Shown here: piece after piece, positions 7,057 through 15,825 of the stretch
How the letters are laid out: each line of letters starts with the position of its first letter
Position numbering within the stretch: the stretch's first letter is position 1
Assembly: GCA_964575715.1 (NCBI GenBank)
Contig: CAZNSG010000035.1
Location: 1-39,609, forward strand
Origin: PNAI01 sp964575715
Lineage (GTDB): Bacteria; Pseudomonadota; Alphaproteobacteria; Rhizobiales; Xanthobacteraceae
Length of the DNA: 39,609 bases
Direction: 5' to 3'
The notes under the pieces: model-generated
What the model was told of the DNA's origin: nothing
Seen by the model: only the letters and a program-made list of their open reading frames with translations
Databases searched by the model: none
Translations under genes and position numbers: made by a program

Positions 7057-7797
7057 ATGATATTGCGCCAATTTCTGCATTCGGACCCCGTCGCTGCATC
7101 CTACCTGTTTGGATGTGCGAACCGCGCTGCGGCGGCGGTTGTCGATCCTATAGGCGACATCGCTGTTTATCTCGACGCTGCCGAAGCGTCCGGAATGCGT
7201 ATTCGCTACGTCATCGACACTCATCTACACGCCGATCACTTGTCTGCAGCCCGGGCACTGTCCGATATGACCGATGCCGAATATGTTTTGTTCGCCAAGT
7301 CCAGCCCGAAATTTCATTTCCGTGGAGTTCAAGACGGTGAAGTGCTCGAACTCGGCAACGTCACAATCCAAGTCCTACATACGCCGGGCCATACGCCGGA
7401 GCATATTTCGCTGCTTGTCACTGATCTAACCCGGTCCAACGAACCATGGTTCGTGCTGACAGGTCACACGCTCATGGTGGGTGATCTGGGCAGAACGGAG
7501 CTCGCCACCAATGCGGAGGAAGGCGCGCGTTCCCTGTTTCAAAGCGTGCAAAAACTAAAGTCGCTGCCGGACTATCTCGAAGTACTACCTGGAGCGTATT
7601 CGGGCTCGGTCTGCGGACGCAGCTTGAGCGGCAAACCAACGTCAACCATCGGGTTCGAGAAACGCCACAACAAGGCGTTTCGGATCGACGACGAGGCTAC
7701 CTTTCTACGGGCCATGCTTACCGACGTGCCTCCGGCGCCGCCGCAGGCTCAACACGTTCGCGCAATTAATTCCGGTATGACGGCGCCAGCGGAATGA
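7057..7797 (+). CDS. Metallo-beta-lactamase-fold enzyme, persulfide-dioxygenase/glyoxalase II-like
   Basis: The 246-residue MBL-fold protein has the metal motif THLHADHLS (His56, His58, Asp60, His61) and HTPGHTPEH (His112). The short, single-domain form with LTGHTLMVGDLGRTEL resembles ETHE1-type persulfide dioxygenases and glyoxalase II. In those families the third motif is usually TGD; here it is TGH (His137), so the metal site may differ. No signal peptide, so cytosolic. The stop overlaps the MFS gene start by 4 nt (ATGA), showing translational coupling. Next to a cysteine desulfurase, a role in handling sulfane sulfur or thioesters is a reasonable guess; the exact substrate is unknown. Confidence 0.8.
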   Translation: MILRQFLHSDPVAASYLFGCANRAAAAVVDPIGDIAVYLDAAEASGMRIRYVIDTHLHADHLSAARALSDMTDAEYVLFAKSSPKFHFRGVQDGEVLELGNVTIQVLHTPGHTPEHISLLVTDLTRSNEPWFVLTGHTLMVGDLGRTELATNAEEGARSLFQSVQKLKSLPDYLEVLPGAYSGSVCGRSLSGKPTSTIGFEKRHNKAFRIDDEATFLRAMLTDVPPAPPQAQHVRAINSGMTAPAE

Positions 7798-9062
7798 GCT
7801 CTACCGATACCAGTTCTTCCGTCCGATCCATTGCGCGCGATGTAACGCTTGGATTGCGCGCCAATTGGCGACAGTTCGCATTGCTTATCCTCACCAATGC
7901 TTTTGTTGGTGGCATGGTCGGGATCGAGCGGACCGTCGTGCCGCTGATCGGCTCGGAGGAATTTGGCATTACTTCGACCACTCTCGTGGTCTCGTTCATC
8001 GTCAGTTTCGGCGTTGTCAAAGCTCTTGCCAATCTCGTCTCTGGCCAACTCGCCGACACTTGGGGCCGCAAGCGCGTACTTGTCCTAGGCTGGCTATTCG
8101 GTCTGCCGGTTCCCTTCATGATCATATGGGCACCGAGTTGGGAATGGATCATCGTTGCCAATGCGCTGCTCGGCATTAATCAGGGGCTGGCTTGGTCAAT
8201 GACCGTCATCATGAAGGTTGACCTTGTAGGTCCGAAGTCGCGCGGCTTGGCGGTTGGCCTCAACGAGTTTGCCGGTTATCTCGCGGTTGGCGTGACCGCG
8301 TTCCTCACAGGCTATTTGGCAGCTCAATACGGGCTTCGCCCAGCGCCGATTTATCTGGGCATCGCCTATGCGATCCTAGGTGCGGCACTTTCCATTGTTC
8401 TCGTTCGTGACACCCGCGAGCACGTCCGCCTGGAGATCGGCAACAGCCCACGCGAAACCAATGCAATTGGTTTCTGGGAAATCTTCGCACGCACATCGTT
8501 CCGCGATCGCAATCTATTCGCCGCATCACAGGCCGGGCTCGTCAACAATCTCAATGACGGCATGAGCTGGGGAATCTTCCCGCTCTTTTTTACGGCTTAT
8601 GGACTTGGTGTGGAACGGATTGGCATCCTCAAAGCAGTGTATCCGATGACGTGGGGCATTCTGCAGATTGCTACAGGTCCGTTGAGCGACCGTTGGGGGC
8701 GCAAGGGTTTGATCGTCGCTGGTATGTGGGTCCAGGCCGCCGGTCTATTCATCACGGCCTTCACGCGCGAGTTCGAATATTGGCTCATGGGCAGTCTTCT
8801 CCTCGGCCTCGGTACCGCGATGGTGTATCCGAGTTTAATTGCGGCCGTCTCTGATGCTTCGCATCCAACATGGCGCGCGCGCTCATTGAGCGTCTACCGT
8901 TTCTGGCGCGACCTCGGTTATGCAATCGGCGCTCTGTCCGCCGGCATCATTGCCGATGTTTTTGGAATGTCCTGGGCGATCGTTTCGATTGCCGCTCTCA
9001 CATTTCTTTCAGGTGTGATTACGGCGCTATTCATGAGCAAGCACAGCGCTATGAAGCCGTGA
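7794..9062 (+). CDS. MFS transporter (12-TM type)
   Basis: The 422-residue protein is a major facilitator superfamily carrier. The loop 2-3 signature appears as GQLADTWGRKRVLVLGW (about residues 83-99) and is repeated in the second half as GPLSDRWGRKGLIVAGMW (about 294-311), as expected for a two-bundle MFS fold. Hydrophobic helices cover most of the remainder. It overlaps the upstream MBL gene by 4 nt and precedes the cysteine desulfurase by 12 nt, so it is inside the operon. The direction and substrate are not readable; export of a methylated product or uptake of an organosulfur compound are both possible. Confidence 0.85.
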   Translation: MSSTDTSSSVRSIARDVTLGLRANWRQFALLILTNAFVGGMVGIERTVVPLIGSEEFGITSTTLVVSFIVSFGVVKALANLVSGQLADTWGRKRVLVLGWLFGLPVPFMIIWAPSWEWIIVANALLGINQGLAWSMTVIMKVDLVGPKSRGLAVGLNEFAGYLAVGVTAFLTGYLAAQYGLRPAPIYLGIAYAILGAALSIVLVRDTREHVRLEIGNSPRETNAIGFWEIFARTSFRDRNLFAASQAGLVNNLNDGMSWGIFPLFFTAYGLGVERIGILKAVYPMTWGILQIATGPLSDRWGRKGLIVAGMWVQAAGLFITAFTREFEYWLMGSLLLGLGTAMVYPSLIAAVSDASHPTWRARSLSVYRFWRDLGYAIGALSAGIIADVFGMSWAIVSIAALTFLSGVITALFMSKHSAMKP

Positions 9063-9074
9063 ACGGAGTTCGTC

Positions 9075-10313
9075 ATGCGACTCATCTATCTCGATTACAA
9101 CGCCAGTACGCCAATCGATCCAGCAGTTGCCGCTGCAATGAAGCCGTTTCTTGATGATCAATACGGTAATCCATCGAGCGGGCATTGGGCGGCTGCCGGA
9201 GCGAAGGCCGCTCTTGAAAGGGCGCGCGGCCAAGTGGCGGCGCTGCTCAAGTGCCACAGCGACGAGATTGTCTTCACGAGCGGCGGGAGCGAGGCCAACA
9301 ATCTTGCTCTAAAAGGAGTATTCTTCGCGCTTCGCGACAAGGGCAATCACATCATCACGAGTCAAATCGAACATCCCGCAATCTTGGAGCCCTGCTGCTT
9401 TCTCGAAAGCCTCGGCGCGAGTGTGACCTATCTGCGTGTTGATCGCACGGGCTTGATTGATCCCAATGACGTTCGCCGAGCAATCACACCGCGTACGATC
9501 CTCGTCAGCGTGATGCATGCCAATAACGAGGTCGGAACCATCCAGCCGATTGAGGATTGCGCACGCATAGCACACGAGCACGGCGTCCTCATTCATACCG
9601 ATGCAGCCCAAACCGTCGGTAAGATATCAACGGACGTAAAACAATTGGGCGTTGATCTGCTGTCGATTGCGGGCCACAAGGTCTATGCCCCGAAGGGTAT
9701 TGGCGCCCTGTTCCTGCGTCAGGGGTTGTCGATCGAACCGCTCATTCATGGCGCAGGGCATGAGTACGGTCGGCGAGCCGGCACAGAAAGTGCGTTGCTT
9801 GCGAGCGGCCTTGGCAAGGCTTGTGAGTTGGCTAGCAATCTCGCGCCTATGGAACGCGTGCGTAGTTTGCGCGATCATTTCTGGCAAGAATTGCAAAAGC
9901 GGTTTGGGAACCGCATCGTACTCAATGGCCATTTAGCGCACCGCTTGCCGAACACTTTAAATGTTTCTTTTGTTGGCTGCATCGGCGCCGAAATATTGGA
10001 GCGCCTCGATGGGATCGCGGCGACAACGGGATCAGCGTGTCACTCCGGACATATCGAGTTGTCGCCAGTTCTGAAAGCGATGGGCGTCACCCCCGAAGTT
10101 GGCATGGGTGCCGTCCGCTTCAGCCTTGGACGCGCCACGACAAGCGATGAAATCGACGCAGTGGTTGAACGTCTCATTACATCGTGGTCAAGTGAGCGAC
10201 TGACGGCAGGTATTGTGCGCTTTTCGACCGATTGTGCGACGCAATGCCATGGCAGAGATTGGGGCCATAGCCGACATGGCGCCGACTATCCAGGTAGGCT
10301 AAATCAGCCGTGA
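9075..10313 (+). CDS. Cysteine desulfurase (NifS/IscS-type, class V aminotransferase)
   Basis: The 412-residue protein carries the family landmarks: YLDYNASTP at the N-terminus, TSGGSEANN, IEHPA with the ring-stacking His100, HTDAAQ (Asp175), the PLP lysine in SIAGHKVYAPKGIGAL (Lys202), and the catalytic cysteine in TTGSACHSG (Cys322). It should take sulfur from cysteine to an enzyme persulfide in the cytosol. No IscU or SufE partner is nearby, so the sulfur may go to the operon's own products. The last 25 or so residues after WSSERLTAG (QCHGRDWGHSRHGADYPGRL) look unlike the family and overlap the convergent gene at 10299, which suggests a frameshift or lost stop at the 3' end. Confidence 0.88.
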   Translation: MRLIYLDYNASTPIDPAVAAAMKPFLDDQYGNPSSGHWAAAGAKAALERARGQVAALLKCHSDEIVFTSGGSEANNLALKGVFFALRDKGNHIITSQIEHPAILEPCCFLESLGASVTYLRVDRTGLIDPNDVRRAITPRTILVSVMHANNEVGTIQPIEDCARIAHEHGVLIHTDAAQTVGKISTDVKQLGVDLLSIAGHKVYAPKGIGALFLRQGLSIEPLIHGAGHEYGRRAGTESALLASGLGKACELASNLAPMERVRSLRDHFWQELQKRFGNRIVLNGHLAHRLPNTLNVSFVGCIGAEILERLDGIAATTGSACHSGHIELSPVLKAMGVTPEVGMGAVRFSLGRATTSDEIDAVVERLITSWSSERLTAGIVRFSTDCATQCHGRDWGHSRHGADYPGRLNQP

Positions 10314-10487
10314 AATAATCATTGCAATGATGCCAATCACTACGACCACCGCGCCACGATACGCCCAAGTCATCTCCATAATCATGAAGCTCGAGGCTGG
10401 ATACGGAAAGTAGCCGGTACCTTGCCCGATCCAAATGAGACCGAGCAGCAGACAGATTATACCGACTATAAGAAGTGTTGTTGCCAA
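10299..10487 (-). CDS. Small two-TM membrane protein (62 aa)
   Basis: The protein consists of helix 1 (TLLIVGIICLLLGLIWIGQG), a short loop rich in aromatic residues (TGYFPYPASSFMIMEMTWAY) and helix 2 (GAVVVVIGIIAMIISRLI). The layout of GQGTGYFPYPASSFM followed by a second helix recurs in short hypothetical proteins of Bradyrhizobium and relatives, by memory. It is convergent with the cysteine desulfurase and overlaps its 3' end by 15 nt. No function is known. Confidence 0.65.
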   Translation of the reverse strand: MATTLLIVGIICLLLGLIWIGQGTGYFPYPASSFMIMEMTWAYRGAVVVVIGIIAMIISRLI

Positions 10488-10529
10488 TTGGTCCTCAACG
10501 ATCCCGAAAAACTATTTTTCATCGATGCG

Positions 10530-11072
10530 CTATCCATTAATCAAGATGGATAATTGCATGTGCCTCACCGGTTCAGCACATCCTGCTGCTATATTCATAG
10601 TTCGTCCAAGTTCTCCGGCACATCGCCGACAATGTTGGCGAGCCTGTGCGATGCGGGGACAGCCAACACGGGGATTGCGGCGTTTGAACTCGACGATCGC
10701 GTCGATGAGTTCCTTCGATGGCCCTTTTGGTCCGGGACGCCGATAACCTCCCGACAAGAAAAGCCACCGATATTTGCGTTTCTTGAGCGCCTCGTGGAAT
10801 CTCAACAAGGTTATGGGCTTCAGGATGACCGTGAGCTTAGGGGTTCGGCTTGGCGGCACGAATAGTGACCCAAGACCCAAAACGAAGCGATCGAACGAAT
10901 TCAGATTCGGTGCCCGGCGCCGCGTGCGGTTGCTGATGAGCAATTGGTGCTTTAGCAACAAGGATTCGGCCACGACTGCACGTACTCCGCCCGGGCGCAT
11001 GAGTTTGGCAATGGTGGCCAACGAATGGGCGGCGAGTATGAGCAGGTGAATCATCGACACGGACGCTAGCAC
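10530..11072 (-). pseudogene. Truncated integrase/transposase (N-terminal part)
   Basis: The first 140 residues or so read as the N-terminal region of a Rhizobiales integrase-core (rve) transposase: LLILAAHSLATIAKLMRPGG, VRAVVAESLLLKHQLLI, RRRAPNLNSFDRFVLGL, LKPITLLRFHEALKKRKYRW, GPKGPSKELIDAIVEFKRRN. After the segment PRVGCPRIAQ the family sequence stops and gives way to an unrelated, Cys-rich tail. The catalytic DDE core is missing, so the element is dead. No terminal inverted repeats were seen. It lies at the 3' edge of the terminase module and may mark where phage DNA was lost. Confidence 0.7.
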
Positions 11073-11277
11073 GATGTCGGCATCTCACAAGACTGCCCGC
11101 GCCGCTCCGTTTTTGAGAGGATTTACGAATTCGCCATAGACAGGGTAGGTGAGTTTGTCATGACGCTCAGCCACGGAACCTACTAAATATCAACCGCCCG
11201 CATGAAAATTGCATTGCGTAGATTCTTCCGATCGAAAAATTCAGCTGACGACTGATTCAGGTTACACTGATTCCGGA

Positions 11278-12741
11278 TTAGCCCCGGATGATTTTAAACG
11301 GAGGGAAATAATCGTAACAGATCCCCTCACGGTAGCGTCTGGTTTCCCAGTTGAGAGCCTGCGAGATCGAGTCGACCTGATCGTCGTGTCGTCCATTCGG
11401 AAAGGCCAAGAGTTCTGCAATAAGATCACTGAGCCAAGGTGCATATTGCGGCAAGAATACCGAGCGGGATTCAAATTTGGGCTGCGTCGTATAAAGCCTG
11501 GTCACCTTGTCCATGTCCGGTCTGATCGCGATCACCGAAACTCCCTCCTTACGCAGCTCCTGAATCAGACTGATGCCTGAACCCTTATCTTCGATTAGAA
11601 TCGTCGCTCTTGGCCATCGATCCTTTGCATTCCTAACGGCGCGTCTGAGTTCCGGGTAGTCAAATCGCCCGCGTATTAGATCGAGCAGGTAGAAATGATC
11701 ACCCTGGACGCTCCACACAGTGCCAACGGAATAGTTCGCCAGTTCTGTCGCCTTCATCGCCGTATCCCAACTAATGATGATACGATTGACAGCCTTTTCC
11801 TCTGGCGGGCGGTCATAAAAGCATAGCCACTCCCGTTTGATCATGTTGCCTTCAGCAGGAATCGGACACTGCAGATACTGCGCTGAAAACGCCATTATCC
11901 CCATTGACGCCTTCATGTTGTCGAGAACCCAACGCGGCTCTCTCTCCGGGTGGAGGACATCACCTGGCATTCGGCGATATATTTCGTCTGGCCCAATCGG
12001 AATATCCTGAAACTCTTCAGCGATCGCCGGCAGGTTGAGGTGCTCCCAACCACCGGCCTCTAGCAAAACGCCAGCAAGATCATCGACGTGAAGGCGCTGC
12101 ATGACAACAACAATAGCATCCTCGACTTTCATATTGAGGCGCGACAGCGCCGTGGTCCGAAACCATTGCACAACGCGGTTGCGTGAGGCCTCCGACATCG
12201 CCTCTTCAGGCTTCATTGGGTCGTCGAAAATGAACAGGTTGCCGCCACGGCCTGTGAGAGTTCCACCCACGGACGTCGCAAGCCGGCCGCCGCGCCGTGT
12301 GGTTAGTAGTTCCGACTCGGTGTTCTTTTCGGAGCTGATGCTCGTTGCAGGAAAGATCCGCCGATACCAGGACGAACTCATGACGGTCCGGCAATCATTG
12401 TGGTGCTTGGTGGCCAGATCCTGGGAATAGCTTGCGCAGACGATCTTACGGGTTGGATCATGGCCGAGAATAAATGCGGGAAGAGCCACCGACGCCAAAG
12501 TCGACTTTAGGTAGCGGGGCGGTACTGTGATGATCAAACGCGTGACCTCACCGTGCATCACTCGCTGCAGCGCGTATGCCATCGCTCGGATGTGCCAGTT
12601 GAACATCAGCTCCTCGCCAGGCGCCACCACTTCGAATGTCCGGCGAACAAACGCTGTGAAATCGATGCGCATCATTTCGTCTGCGAGTGCCAGCCGGACG
12701 GCTGGACGAAGATTTTTCGGTGTTGCCAATCGCGGTCGCAT
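11278..12741 (-). CDS. Phage terminase large subunit
   Basis: The 487-residue protein has both terminase activities. The ATPase half shows a Walker A-like loop PPRYLKSTLAS (about residues 74-84) and Walker B NLFIFDDP (about 169-175), with IICASY-like VCASYSQDLATKHH between them. The nuclease half shows the RNase H-like metal residues in IISWDTAMK, ILIEDKGSG and GRHDDQVDSISQAL. The length is normal for the family, so the protein looks intact. It would cut and pump DNA into a procapsid, but no portal, protease or capsid gene follows; instead there is a 205-nt stretch with no gene and then a broken integrase. It starts 3 nt after the DUF5681 stop, so the two are coupled. Confidence 0.9.
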   Translation of the reverse strand: MRPRLATPKNLRPAVRLALADEMMRIDFTAFVRRTFEVVAPGEELMFNWHIRAMAYALQRVMHGEVTRLIITVPPRYLKSTLASVALPAFILGHDPTRKIVCASYSQDLATKHHNDCRTVMSSSWYRRIFPATSISSEKNTESELLTTRRGGRLATSVGGTLTGRGGNLFIFDDPMKPEEAMSEASRNRVVQWFRTTALSRLNMKVEDAIVVVMQRLHVDDLAGVLLEAGGWEHLNLPAIAEEFQDIPIGPDEIYRRMPGDVLHPEREPRWVLDNMKASMGIMAFSAQYLQCPIPAEGNMIKREWLCFYDRPPEEKAVNRIIISWDTAMKATELANYSVGTVWSVQGDHFYLLDLIRGRFDYPELRRAVRNAKDRWPRATILIEDKGSGISLIQELRKEGVSVIAIRPDMDKVTRLYTTQPKFESRSVFLPQYAPWLSDLIAELLAFPNGRHDDQVDSISQALNWETRRYREGICYDYFPPFKIIRG

Positions 12742-12744
12742 GAA

Positions 12745-13248
12745 TCACCTCTTACGTGAGCGTTTGGGGTTCAAATCCTTTAAGTGCCGACTAAGCAGCT
12801 CCTGAACAATTTGTTGCTCGCTCTGTGTCAAAGCCAACGACTCCGTCGCGTCTTCGGAGTTCTCCAGCAGGCCGACCTGGGCAGCAATCTTGAGTGTTGC
12901 GAGAGCAGAGCGATGATTCCCCTTGAGAGCGCTTTCTACTTGCCGCAGTACAACACCCTCGAGCTTGGTAATCGAACGCCGCTTCTCACCCTCGCGCACC
13001 AAGATTCTTTCCGACAGCGCAGCCTGGATGATAGATTTGAGGTTTCGACTATTCTTGGGTCGGCCGTGCGGATTGCCCGACCGCCCCGATTTGAAGCGGG
13101 TGTGGACCGGCGGACTTCCATACCCGACATTCTTGGTTTTCTCTTTTGATCCTCGATTCGTGCCGGCGCGCGCCTCAGACGTCGCTACGCCGACTTTGTT
13201 TGCCTTGCGTGAATCCGGGCCGGTCGGCGGACGCCATCGCTCAACCAT
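12745..13248 (-). CDS. DUF5681 protein, probable small-terminase-like partner
   Basis: The defining segment is YGSPPVHTRFKSGRSGNPHG followed by RPKNSRNLKSIIQAAL, the DUF5681 pattern, then a helical C-terminus. Such proteins usually sit directly upstream of a terminase large subunit and are thought to act as its DNA-recognition partner; that role is inferred. ATG 13248 gives 167 residues and an 8-nt overlap with the methyltransferase stop; ATG 13272 (8 residues longer) is equally possible, and the frame stays open further upstream. Confidence 0.8.
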   Translation of the reverse strand: MVERWRPPTGPDSRKANKVGVATSEARAGTNRGSKEKTKNVGYGSPPVHTRFKSGRSGNPHGRPKNSRNLKSIIQAALSERILVREGEKRRSITKLEGVVLRQVESALKGNHRSALATLKIAAQVGLLENSEDATESLALTQSEQQIVQELLSRHLKDLNPKRSRKR

Positions 13249-14650
13249 TGCTTCGCCCCATCGCTGAGCCATTTCGTTGCTTGGCCAAATCTTGGAATGT
13301 ACGACCGGAGTTCGAGTGGACGGCATGTTTGCCGGTATCGGCCTGCCAGCGGCGAATGATGACATCGCAGTAGCGGGCATCGATTTCGATCAATCGCGCC
13401 CGCCGACCGGTCCTCTCACAAGCCATCAGCGTCGTGCCGGAGCCGCCAAACGGATCAAGGACGATATCGCCGCGCTGGCTGGTATCGCGGATCGCGTCGG
13501 CAACCAGCGCGATTGGTTTTACTGTTGGATGCATTTTTAACAGTTCTCGACCACGGGAGCCGGAGCCGACAATCCCGGGATACTCCCAGACATTCGTGCG
13601 GTAGCGACCGCGCGAGCCAAGTAAGACGTTGTTTCGGTGCGGCGCCTTTCCGTTTCGAAAGACGAATACCAACTCGTGTCGCGATCGATAAAGAGATCCC
13701 ATGCCGCCGAACGGTTTCACCCAGACGCAGAGATTGAGGAGATCAAGACGTGCGGCCTGTCCGGCCTCAAGTATCTCGGTGACATGCCGCCAATCCATGC
13801 ATACGTATACGATGGCGCCCTCCGTGCTGCAGCGCGTCGAGTTTCGCAGGGCGTCGGTTAGGAATTTCGTGAAGTCTGCTGGACTCATTTCTCCCGAAGC
13901 ATTGGCGAACTCACGATGGTGGGTTTTGCCGAGGCCGCCAACGTGACCGGTGATCCGCAGATTGTAGGGCGCGTCGGCGAAAATAAGCGCCGCCACCTCG
14001 CGCTGTGCCTTGTCGCTAAGGCAATCCGCACTCTTGGCGAGCAAAGGGTCAAAGCTCTCACGAAGAAGAGCGTCATCGCAGCGGAGTCGATGTGGCCCGA
14101 GCTGCCACATATCACCTGCTGCGTTTACAACTGGGGTTTCCGACGTTAACTCTGGGATGGTGTCGGCGGGATCTGCCGCATGTCGACGGGCCTTGGATCC
14201 AACGGCGCGTTCCAAACCGGATTCTTTAAGGTCACCGCCATCGATAATAATATCGGTCTCTGCCGCATCGAAGCCTGTGATGGTGGCATCATCGAATTCA
14301 ATATCTTCGCTCGACAAAAACTTCAGCTCCTCGGCGAGGAGCTCGATGTTCCATTGGGAATTTTGGGATAATTTATTGTCAGCAATAATGTAAGCGCGCT
14401 TCTGTGCCTCCGAGAGGTGCTCGACCGCGACGCAGGGCACCAGGGCGATGCCCAAATGATCCGCGGCCTCGACACGGGCATGGCCGGCGAGGATAGTGTC
14501 TTTCTCATCGACGAGAACCGGTACGGTGAAACCAAACGTTTCGATACTTCGCGCGATTTGGCCGATCTGTTCCTCAGTATGAAGCCGCGGATTCCGTGGA
14601 TGTGCGCGCAGCCTCGATACGGGAATCATCGTGATGAATGGGTCTGCCAT
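13241..14650 (-). CDS. ParB-like/DNA N6-adenine (or N4-cytosine) methyltransferase fusion
   Basis: Residues 1-110 form a ParB/Srx-like nuclease domain (IPVSRLRAHPRNPRLHTEEQ, DTILAGHARVEAADHLG, RAYIIADNKLS). The rest is a beta-class amino methyltransferase: motif IV ADAPYNL (a DPPY variant) comes first, and motif I LDPFGGSGTTLMACERTG (about residue 398) comes near the C-terminus. ParB-fused methyltransferases of this kind are typical of phages and mobile elements and usually lack a cognate nuclease; none is seen here. It may protect phage DNA or mark it for packaging. It is the second gene of the module and overlaps DUF5681. Confidence 0.88.
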   Translation of the reverse strand: MADPFITMIPVSRLRAHPRNPRLHTEEQIGQIARSIETFGFTVPVLVDEKDTILAGHARVEAADHLGIALVPCVAVEHLSEAQKRAYIIADNKLSQNSQWNIELLAEELKFLSSEDIEFDDATITGFDAAETDIIIDGGDLKESGLERAVGSKARRHAADPADTIPELTSETPVVNAAGDMWQLGPHRLRCDDALLRESFDPLLAKSADCLSDKAQREVAALIFADAPYNLRITGHVGGLGKTHHREFANASGEMSPADFTKFLTDALRNSTRCSTEGAIVYVCMDWRHVTEILEAGQAARLDLLNLCVWVKPFGGMGSLYRSRHELVFVFRNGKAPHRNNVLLGSRGRYRTNVWEYPGIVGSGSRGRELLKMHPTVKPIALVADAIRDTSQRGDIVLDPFGGSGTTLMACERTGRRARLIEIDARYCDVIIRRWQADTGKHAVHSNSGRTFQDLAKQRNGSAMGRSNG

Positions 14651-14848
14651 ATCGTCCCCAATCGATCTCGAGTCTCGGTGACGCTTGCAGTGGGTTCCGT
14701 AGCAAGAATCGTCACCGAGGCACCGCCCACTCAGTTGGCCTGATGGTGATTCGAGGCGCCGAGCATCGTGGCTTGCAGCGACAGTGTGGCCCTACTAGTT
14801 GGAGATGGTCGATCAAATCGTTTTCCCCCGCATCGGGGAGGGAAAGAT

Positions 14849-15529
14849 TCAACTGGTTGCCAACTTCCGCGCGGAGTGCCTGGACTTCACAAAGCTGGCC
14901 ATTGCGGTCGAAAGCGACTGAGGTATTATTCTAGAGTCAACAATCTTAAAGAACGCGACGATGAAGCCACCAGCTCGCGAGTGCGGCTTCCCGTCATATT
15001 TCGTCAAATGTTTTGGATTATGGAAAAAGTGTTCGCCGGTGACCTCCTCGTAGAGGTTCGCAAGCTTCACCACGGTTCTTTGCACGTGGGTTCGGATGCG
15101 CGGACCGGATTTCTTTTTGCCGGCCCGCAGGACCTGCTCTGCAGCATTCTCAAAATTTTCAAGCCGATCAGCCAGGGCCGTAATTGGATCCGTCGGGTTT
15201 TTTGTGTAAAACTCTCGGAGGCTAATCATAACTTCCCACTGTGTGTCCATGTCGAGGCCACGCAACCTCGCCGCAAGTTCCGCAGCAAGGTTGCCAAGTT
15301 CTTTCAGAGCAGCATTTTGCTCAGCGCGAGTGGGCTTTTGCTGATACTGATCGCGAAGCCATACATAGTCACGCGCGTGCCTCTCCAGTTGTGCGATAAT
15401 CTCTTTACGGTTGCCTTTCATGGGCGCAAGCGCATCGATTAGACGGCCAATCTCAGGGTTCGTAAATGAAAACGGATTTACCTTTTGGGTAGGGTCAATC
15501 CCGTACTTGGGCTTGATCTTCCTCGGCAT
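14849..15529 (-). CDS. Hypothetical phage-module protein (226 aa)
   Basis: ATG 15529 opens the protein MPRKIKPKYGIDPTQKVNPF. The frame extends upstream to 15799, but that part has no coding character. The protein is charged and helical (RKEIIAQLERHARDYVWLRD, LKELGNLAAELAARLRGLDM, DRLENFENAAEQVLRAGKKK), with a C-terminal stretch TKYDGKPHSRAGGFIVAFFK. No enzymatic motif is visible. It is the first gene of the terminase module, 198 nt before the methyltransferase. Similar proteins occur beside terminases in Rhizobiales islands, by memory; a DNA-binding or regulatory role is possible. Confidence 0.55.
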   Translation of the reverse strand: MPRKIKPKYGIDPTQKVNPFSFTNPEIGRLIDALAPMKGNRKEIIAQLERHARDYVWLRDQYQQKPTRAEQNAALKELGNLAAELAARLRGLDMDTQWEVMISLREFYTKNPTDPITALADRLENFENAAEQVLRAGKKKSGPRIRTHVQRTVVKLANLYEEVTGEHFFHNPKHLTKYDGKPHSRAGGFIVAFFKIVDSRIIPQSLSTAMASFVKSRHSARKLATS

Positions 15530-15825
15530 GATCGCTGTTCCGATTGGGTCGAACTCAAGGTGGGGTCCATCGAGCTGCGAAAAAAGGGCCAAGCTTACAC
15601 CGCGCGCTGTCGATTCGCAGAATGACACGTTCTGGAATATTGCGATGCAGGAGGTATCGAGAGATACCCCCCCTATCCCGATCAATCCGCAAACCGAATT
15701 TGCATGGAAACCGCGGTCCAAACCCAAAAAATCGGCAAATCCGACTACTTCTTCGCTCCCCAATCCGTCATGCGGATCAGCGGCTTGAGAATTCTTCACA
15801 CGGACGACGCATCATCCCCTACGTA
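15530..15825. other. Junction between phage module and ABC-transporter operon
   Basis: These 296 nt hold no credible gene, repeat or RNA. The short frames on both strands lack ribosome-binding sites and family features. No clear intrinsic terminator for either flanking unit was seen. Confidence 0.4.

Noticed and set aside
15530..15799. N-terminal extension of the 14849-15529 protein
   Set aside because: No start signals and no coding character; MPRKIKPKYG from ATG 15529 is a natural start.
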